Shown here piece by piece: positions 6,620 through 10,750 of a stretch of DNA of 10,750 nt. Source of the DNA: JBOFLO01 sp051657905. Its GTDB lineage: Bacteria; Patescibacteriota; Gracilibacteria; UBA1369. Under the pieces are notes generated by a model that saw only the letters and a program-made list of their open reading frames with translations, ran no database searches and was not told where the DNA came from. The first letter of the stretch is position 1, and every line of letters begins with the position of its first letter. Position numbers and translations under genes: made by a program. The stretch is taken from the NCBI GenBank assembly GCA_051657905.1, contig JBOFLO010000075.1:1-10750 (forward strand), in the 5' to 3' direction.

Positions 6620-7032
6620 TAATTTTTAGCTTTTATGTATTCTTCAAATTCTTTCAAATCCAAAATATATTTAGACTTATCATAATGCATATTGCACAAA
6701 GTAAACATCACTGAATTTTCACTAAAATCCACAAACTCTCTCCACATATCACCCTTCAATTCCAAAGCTTCTCCAGGGCCCTTTAAAGGCACTTCATACC
6801 ATTTTTCTCCATCATAAAGCTTAGCCAAGCACTCACCCTGAGCCATTACATAAAATTTCTTTTCACCCTTCACACAATGTCCTCCTCTCGACAATTTAGT
6901 GTTGGTAACCCAGTAAGAACGCTTAATCTGCCAGTCCACAATTTCATCCAATTTATCAAACACAGTTAAATCTCCACGAGCATCAGGGAAAGTAGGTATA
7001 GTTATTTTTTTAAATAAATTATTCTCTTCCAT
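6619..7032 (-). CDS. FdtA/WxcM-like cupin, probable dTDP-hexulose isomerase or epimerase
   Basis: A 137-residue protein from the ATG at 7032; two TTG codons just upstream are poorer choices. It fits the FdtA/QdtA/WxcM-like cupin family: DARGDLTVFD (17-26), IKRSYWVTN (36-44), RGGHCVK (49-55), GDMWREF (94-100) and YDKSKYI (117-123). Characterised members are 3,4-ketoisomerases acting on dTDP-4-keto-6-deoxyglucose, the RfbB product. Known members have RGxHAHK with two histidines at the active site. Here His52 is kept but the second is Val54, so the classical activity is uncertain. It is directly coupled to rfbB. The operon has rfbD but no recognisable RmlC, so the protein may supply an epimerase-like step instead; that is inference. 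The gene lies 31 bases after infB. Confidence 0.82.
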   Translation of the reverse strand: MEENNLFKKITIPTFPDARGDLTVFDKLDEIVDWQIKRSYWVTNTKLSRGGHCVKGEKKFYVMAQGECLAKLYDGEKWYEVPLKGPGEALELKGDMWREFVDFSENSVMFTLCNMHYDKSKYILDLKEFEEYIKAKN

Positions 7033-7063
7033 CAACAATTAAATTAAATAATTTTTCTATTAC

Positions 7064-9532
7064 CTACAATGTTCTGATTTTCTTTTCAATTTTAAAGGCC
7101 TCCAATTTATCTCCAGCCTCAACTTTAATATTTCCAGTAATTTTAATACCACATTCGCTGCCTTCCTTAACCGTATCAACAGTATCCTGATTTTTTTGCA
7201 ATGAAACAATATTTACAACCCCTAGCACCTCGTCTTTTCTCTTAATTCTCAAACTCGCCTTATTCTTCATCATTCCAGTCTCTACATAACAACCAATAAC
7301 CATTTCCTTTTTCTTGGAGAAGAAAATTTGTTTAACCTCAGCTTCACCCAAAATAGTTTCAACCATTTCTGGTTCCAATAAACCGGTCAAAATATTCTTC
7401 ACATCATCCAATAATTTATAGATGATTTGATAATGAATAATTTCCACATTTTCTTTTTCCGCTAAATTAGCCACATTAGAGTTTGATTTTACATGGAAGC
7501 CCATCACAATCGCTCCACTCGCCGCCGCCATCATCACATCTGATTCATTAATATCTCCCACACTTTCCAAAATAACTTTCACCGCTACATCTTCATGTTT
7601 AATATCAGCCAATGAATGTTTAATAGCTTCCAAACTACCCATCGTGTCAGCCTTCAAAACAATTTTCAATGATTTCAAACTACCAGCAGAAATCGCTGAC
7701 ATAATTTCTCCCACACCACGTTCTTTCTGTTGCGCCTCGCGTAAATTCTTCACCAGCAAAGCTTTCATTCTAGCCGTCTTTTCATCAGCAACCACCTGCA
7801 AAATATCACCACTGGCCGCACTAGTCGAAAGCCCTGCAATCAAAACCGGATAAGAAGGCCCCGCCTCCAATACTTTTTTACCATGATAATCCTTCATAAC
7901 TTTCACTCTTCCATAACTTGTACCAATCACCACATTATCCATTAATCTAAGCGTTCCAGTATTCACAACAACCGTAGCCACCGGCCCCAAACTATGATCC
8001 AAATTCGCCTCAATAACTGTCGCCACCGCCTGTCTGTCAGGATTAGCCTTAAGATTTTCCATTTCCGCAACCAGCAAAATCATTTCCAACAAAGTATCAA
8101 TACCTTTCTTAGTAATGGCAGATACTGGCACCATAATAGTTTTTCCACCCCAATCTTCAGGAATCAATTCATGCCCAGCTAATTCTCCCTTCACTCTCTC
8201 AATATCAGCATTAGGTTTATCAATTTTATTGATAGCCACGATAATTGGCACAGAAGCATCTTTAGCATGCTGCAAAGCTTCCAAGGTCTGCGGCTTAATA
8301 CCTTCATCAGCCGCCACCACCAAAATCGCAATATCCGTAACTCTCGCGCCACGCGCTCTCATAGCTGTAAACGCCTCATGTCCCGGAGTATCCAAGAAAG
8401 TAATTCTCTTACCGTTTTTCTCTACTTGATAAGCACCAATATGCTGAGTAATCCCACCTGATTCTTTAGAAACAACATCAGTAGATCTGATCGCATCCAA
8501 CAATTTAGTTTTACCATGATCCACATGCCCCATAATAACCACAATCGGGGGTCTTTCTTTTAACAAACTCTTATCATGTTCAGCCACCAAAGTTTCCAAA
8601 TTACCTGCAGAAATATCCTCCGCAGACGCTGCTGCTTGTTTTTTACTGATCTTAACCTTCAAATCCTCAGCAATAATCGCAGCAGTATCATAATCCATCA
8701 ATTGATTAATATTCGCCAAAATCCCATTTTTCATCAATTCACCAATCACTTTCGCTGCACCCAATCCAGCTTTTTCCGCAAATTCCTTTACAGAAATAAC
8801 ATCCGGAATTTCAACTATACGATTTGGATCATATTTAAGCGTATGGCTAACTGTCTGAACATGTCTTTTTTGAGAATTTTTATTGGCATCTTTACCAGCC
8901 ATTTGCTTTCTCTGGCTATGAACAATTTCTCTTTCTCTCTCTTCCTCCAATAATTGATCATACATTTCCGCAGTATCACGCGGTTTATCGCTCTTATCCA
9001 GCCCTAATAATTCATCAGAAATTTCAGTATTAGTAGGCTTAAAGCTTTTCTTTTTAGTCTTTTCTTCATGATTTTCTACCTTCTTTTTTTCAGCCACAAA
9101 AGGCTTTTCTTCTTTTTTCTTATTTTTTGATTCACTGGCCAAAAAGTCAGCAATCAAATTTTCCACTTCTTTTGGCTTTTCTTTATTAACTGGCTCAGTT
9201 TTTTCAATAATTCTATAGCTCGCTTTTACTTTTTTAGGAGTTTGCTGAATAACTGGCTTAATTTCCTCCTTTTTAGGAGCCTCAGGTTTAGATTTCACCA
9301 CCTGCACTTTGCTGACAGCTTTCGGCTTTTTCGTGGTCTTAGCCGCTTTTTCAGCTTTTGCTTCTAAAGTAACAAAATGGTCAATCAAAAGCTTGGCCAA
9401 TTTTGAATCTACAGACTTGGCCACAGGCGCTAAGTCATACCCCAATTCCTTTGCTGCAAAATGAATGTCTCGTACTGAAACATTACATTGTTGAGCAATC
9501 TCAATTAATAAAACTTCGTTGGTCTTAGCCAC
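7064..9532 (-). CDS. infB: Translation initiation factor IF-2
   Basis: The GTPase that brings initiator fMet-tRNA to the 30S subunit and promotes subunit joining. I choose the GTG at 9532 (822 residues), just before AKTNEVLLIEIAQQ. The frame stays open to 9652, but that upstream part lies over the promoter. A TTG at 9550 is the alternative and would be almost leaderless. Order: an IF2_N-like domain (about 1-50); a Lys/Glu-rich linker (about 55-215); a second IF2_N domain (about 239-295); the GTPase domain with GHVDHGKT (335-342), SGGITQHIG switch I (358-366), DTPGHEAF (381-388), NKID (435-438) and SA (471-472); then the beta-barrel and C-terminal initiator-tRNA-binding domains. In GHVDHGKTKLLD, Lys replaces the usual Ser after the P-loop Thr. 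The length is between the B. subtilis and E. coli proteins. It is the first gene of the operon. Confidence 0.95.
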   Translation of the reverse strand: MAKTNEVLLIEIAQQCNVSVRDIHFAAKELGYDLAPVAKSVDSKLAKLLIDHFVTLEAKAEKAAKTTKKPKAVSKVQVVKSKPEAPKKEEIKPVIQQTPKKVKASYRIIEKTEPVNKEKPKEVENLIADFLASESKNKKKEEKPFVAEKKKVENHEEKTKKKSFKPTNTEISDELLGLDKSDKPRDTAEMYDQLLEEEREREIVHSQRKQMAGKDANKNSQKRHVQTVSHTLKYDPNRIVEIPDVISVKEFAEKAGLGAAKVIGELMKNGILANINQLMDYDTAAIIAEDLKVKISKKQAAASAEDISAGNLETLVAEHDKSLLKERPPIVVIMGHVDHGKTKLLDAIRSTDVVSKESGGITQHIGAYQVEKNGKRITFLDTPGHEAFTAMRARGARVTDIAILVVAADEGIKPQTLEALQHAKDASVPIIVAINKIDKPNADIERVKGELAGHELIPEDWGGKTIMVPVSAITKKGIDTLLEMILLVAEMENLKANPDRQAVATVIEANLDHSLGPVATVVVNTGTLRLMDNVVIGTSYGRVKVMKDYHGKKVLEAGPSYPVLIAGLSTSAASGDILQVVADEKTARMKALLVKNLREAQQKERGVGEIMSAISAGSLKSLKIVLKADTMGSLEAIKHSLADIKHEDVAVKVILESVGDINESDVMMAAASGAIVMGFHVKSNSNVANLAEKENVEIIHYQIIYKLLDDVKNILTGLLEPEMVETILGEAEVKQIFFSKKKEMVIGCYVETGMMKNKASLRIKRKDEVLGVVNIVSLQKNQDTVDTVKEGSECGIKITGNIKVEAGDKLEAFKIEKKIRTL

Positions 9533-9564
9533 TGGTCTTTGTTTGGTCAAAAAATAGCAGTCGT

Positions 9565-9592
9565 ATTCTATCTTATGTTGGGAAAAAGTCAA
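9565..9592 (-). promoter_or_regulatory. Promoter of the infB operon
   Basis: Read on the - strand, TTGACT (9587-9592) is followed after 16 bases by TAGAAT (9565-9570). Transcription would start near 9558, leaving a leader of about 26 bases to the GTG at 9532. This places the transcription start inside the longest open frame and is the main reason for shortening infB. It overlaps the divergent promoter. Confidence 0.65.
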
Positions 9593-9607
9593 AAAATATG
9601 GTAAAAT
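9578..9607 (+). promoter_or_regulatory. Extended -10 promoter of the divergent + strand genes
   Basis: TAAAAT (9602-9607) is preceded by TG at 9599-9600, giving the extended -10 form TGnTAAAAT. A weak -35, TTGGGA (9578-9583), lies 18 bases further upstream. Transcription would begin near 9614, only about 18 bases before the ATG at 9632. The infB -35 box lies within the spacer of this promoter, so both probably cannot be occupied at once. Confidence 0.5.
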
Positions 9608-9631
9608 TGAGAGATTTATAAATTTTGTCTT

Positions 9632-10027
9632 ATGTATCAAAAAAATCAGCACTTCAAACTACATTCCAGTCGTTTGGTTTTCCAGCACTCAAAAAGCCCC
9701 GAAAAGCCTGATTTCTCCAGCGATAACCTCGATAAAATCAGTAGCACCGTAGAGCAAAGCGTCCGCGATAGACTTTCTCTAAATAAAGAGCTGATGCCGA
9801 CTTTAGAGCTAATTAAAACTGAAAAAGAGCAGTACAAGCAATTACGCAACCAATTGATTGAACAAATGGAAATTAACGGGGAAGATCGCCAAGAAGGCGT
9901 CTTTAACTGTCTAGGAACTGAAGTTACGGTACGAGTTTACCGCGAAAATGGTGAATATCTCGATTCCGCAGTGATTGGCGGCCAAGAAGTGGATTTCACT
10001 CAATGGGTATTAAGTAAAAAAAGCTAA
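9632..10027 (+). CDS. Hypothetical coiled-coil protein
   Basis: A 131-residue protein starting at ATG 9632 and ending in TAA; I do not recognise the family. Residues 1-30 are basic and polar with RLVFQ at 14-18 and SPEKP at 22-26. Residues about 32-82 are charged and look helical, possibly a coiled coil (SVRDRLSLNKELMPTLELIK, then EKEQYKQLRNQLIEQME). Residues about 88-126 look like a small beta domain (GVFNCLGTEVTVRVYREN, then YLDSAVIGGQEVDFTQWVL). There is no signal peptide or membrane segment, so it is probably cytoplasmic. No good Shine-Dalgarno is seen; GAGAGA is 17 bases upstream. The next gene begins 5 bases later, so the two likely form an operon. The RL(V/I)FQ motif recurs in that neighbour. 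Confidence 0.75.
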   Translation: MYQKNQHFKLHSSRLVFQHSKSPEKPDFSSDNLDKISSTVEQSVRDRLSLNKELMPTLELIKTEKEQYKQLRNQLIEQMEINGEDRQEGVFNCLGTEVTVRVYRENGEYLDSAVIGGQEVDFTQWVLSKKS

Positions 10028-10032
10028 ACGGA

Positions 10033-10750
10033 ATGCTTAATTTATTTTCTCAAAATTCATTCTCTCCTCAGCGTCTAATTTTTCAAACTACTCCGGAAAA
10101 AACTCCAGAAACTAGCGAGAAAAAAGAGTTGCCTATTAGCCCTGAGAAAAAAACGCTCCTGGATATCCAGGCTAGGGCTAGACAAATAAAACGTGAAGAT
10201 GCAAAGAAAACCGTAATCGAAGATGCAAAAACAAGAGCAGAAACCAAAGCACAATTTCGTGGCCTAAAACTAACAACCGACGAGCCCAAAAACAGCCCCG
10301 ATGGTCAATTAGTCCAAGAATTCACTTTTGGAGACAAAAATTTAAACGGCAAATTAATTCTACCAAAAAACAACGACCCCACTAAGCCAACCAGCTATCT
10401 TTTTGATTTTTCCGAACATCCTACTGAAAATGACTTAAATCAATTACAAAAAAGCATAGCGAAAAATCAGGATAAATTGGGGAACACCATTATCGTTCAA
10501 ATAAAATTACCCGATGGAGATGCTGTCGAAGTCAACGGTAAAAAAGCCAATTTAATTAAGAGCATGACGGAAGACCTAAAGTTCTACCAAAATCTTCCAG
10601 AACTTGCCAAACTTCAACAAGCAAGCACAGTTCTCGCCATTTCCGAACCAGAAAAAGCCGAAAAAATAAAGGCAATGCTGGAAGCTTACAATCTTGATAA
10701 TCAATCAGGCAATGCGCCGAAAGCTCTTCCAACCGCTTTTCAAATTAGCA
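10033..10750 (+). CDS. Hypothetical Lys/Glu-rich protein (3' partial)
   Basis: From the ATG at 10033 the frame is open to the window end (239 codons, no stop). I do not recognise the family. The N-terminus has RLIFQ at residues 14-18 and PEKTPE at 21-26, parallel to the upstream protein. Residues about 20-85 are Lys/Glu/Ala-rich and probably helical (SEKKELPISPEKK, then QARARQIKREDAKK and EDAKTRAETKAQ). From about residue 95 a mixed alpha/beta domain begins: QEFTFGDKNLNGKLILPKNN, YLFDFSEHPTEND, NTIIVQIKLPDGDAVEVNG and a helical segment MTEDLKFYQNLPELAKLQQ. No signal peptide is visible. GGA directly before the ATG is too close to be a normal ribosome-binding site. Coupling to the upstream gene, 5 bases away, is likely. 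Confidence 0.75.
   Translation, partial: MLNLFSQNSFSPQRLIFQTTPEKTPETSEKKELPISPEKKTLLDIQARARQIKREDAKKTVIEDAKTRAETKAQFRGLKLTTDEPKNSPDGQLVQEFTFGDKNLNGKLILPKNNDPTKPTSYLFDFSEHPTENDLNQLQKSIAKNQDKLGNTIIVQIKLPDGDAVEVNGKKANLIKSMTEDLKFYQNLPELAKLQQASTVLAISEPEKAEKIKAMLEAYNLDNQSGNAPKALPTAFQIS

Noticed and set aside
9533..9652. N-terminal extension of infB to 9652
   Set aside because: It covers the promoter, overlaps the divergent gene, and encodes a hydrophobic/aromatic stretch unlike IF-2 N-termini.
1..10750. CRISPR arrays, tRNA, rRNA, transposases
   Set aside because: I saw no regularly spaced repeats, cloverleaf or rRNA segments, or transposase motifs on either strand.

Overview
The window looks like chromosomal DNA from an uncultured bacterium. 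A Candidate Phyla Radiation / Patescibacteria lineage (for example Peregrinibacteria-like) is my best guess, but no marker here proves it. Supporting signs are the compact AT-rich genes, a tightly packed operon, an archaeal/eukaryotic-type prolyl-tRNA synthetase, few Shine-Dalgarno sites, stop codons that are only TAA or TAG, and several genes of no recognisable family. The standard genetic code fits every reading frame.

Left block (1-2200, GC-rich, + strand): the 3' end of a secreted or surface protein, with Gly/Ser/Thr-rich tethers around a cysteine-rich, MopE-like DDDCDG metal-binding motif, then an unidentified C-terminal domain. A strong promoter (TTGACA-17-TAATAT) and a leader with two successive hairpins follow. 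They precede a predicted lipoprotein that shares a CxxxGxC...PDTL signature with the first protein. A bidirectional terminator closes the block.

Middle block (2208-9558, AT-rich, - strand): a packed operon read from right to left. Its order is infB (IF-2), an FdtA/WxcM-like cupin, rfbB (dTDP-glucose 4,6-dehydratase), proS, rfbD (dTDP-4-dehydrorhamnose reductase) and rfbA (glucose-1-phosphate thymidylyltransferase). Two translation genes are thus interleaved with dTDP-deoxysugar (probably dTDP-L-rhamnose) synthesis. No classical rmlC is present. The cupin sits where an isomerase or epimerase would be expected, and it lacks the second His of the usual RGxHAH motif.

Right block (9600-10750, moderately AT-rich, + strand): it diverges from infB through overlapping back-to-back promoters. 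It holds a 131-aa coiled-coil protein of unknown function and, 5 bases later, an unidentified lysine/glutamate-rich protein that runs off the window. Both proteins carry RL(V/I)FQ at residues 14-18, followed by a PEK motif, which hints at a shared N-terminal signal or common ancestry.

The most interesting points are the missing RmlC with an altered cupin, the doubly structured leader of the lipoprotein gene, the motif shared by the two surface proteins, the shared RL(V/I)FQ N-terminus, and the sharp change in base composition near 2200. I see no tRNA, rRNA, CRISPR array or transposase.
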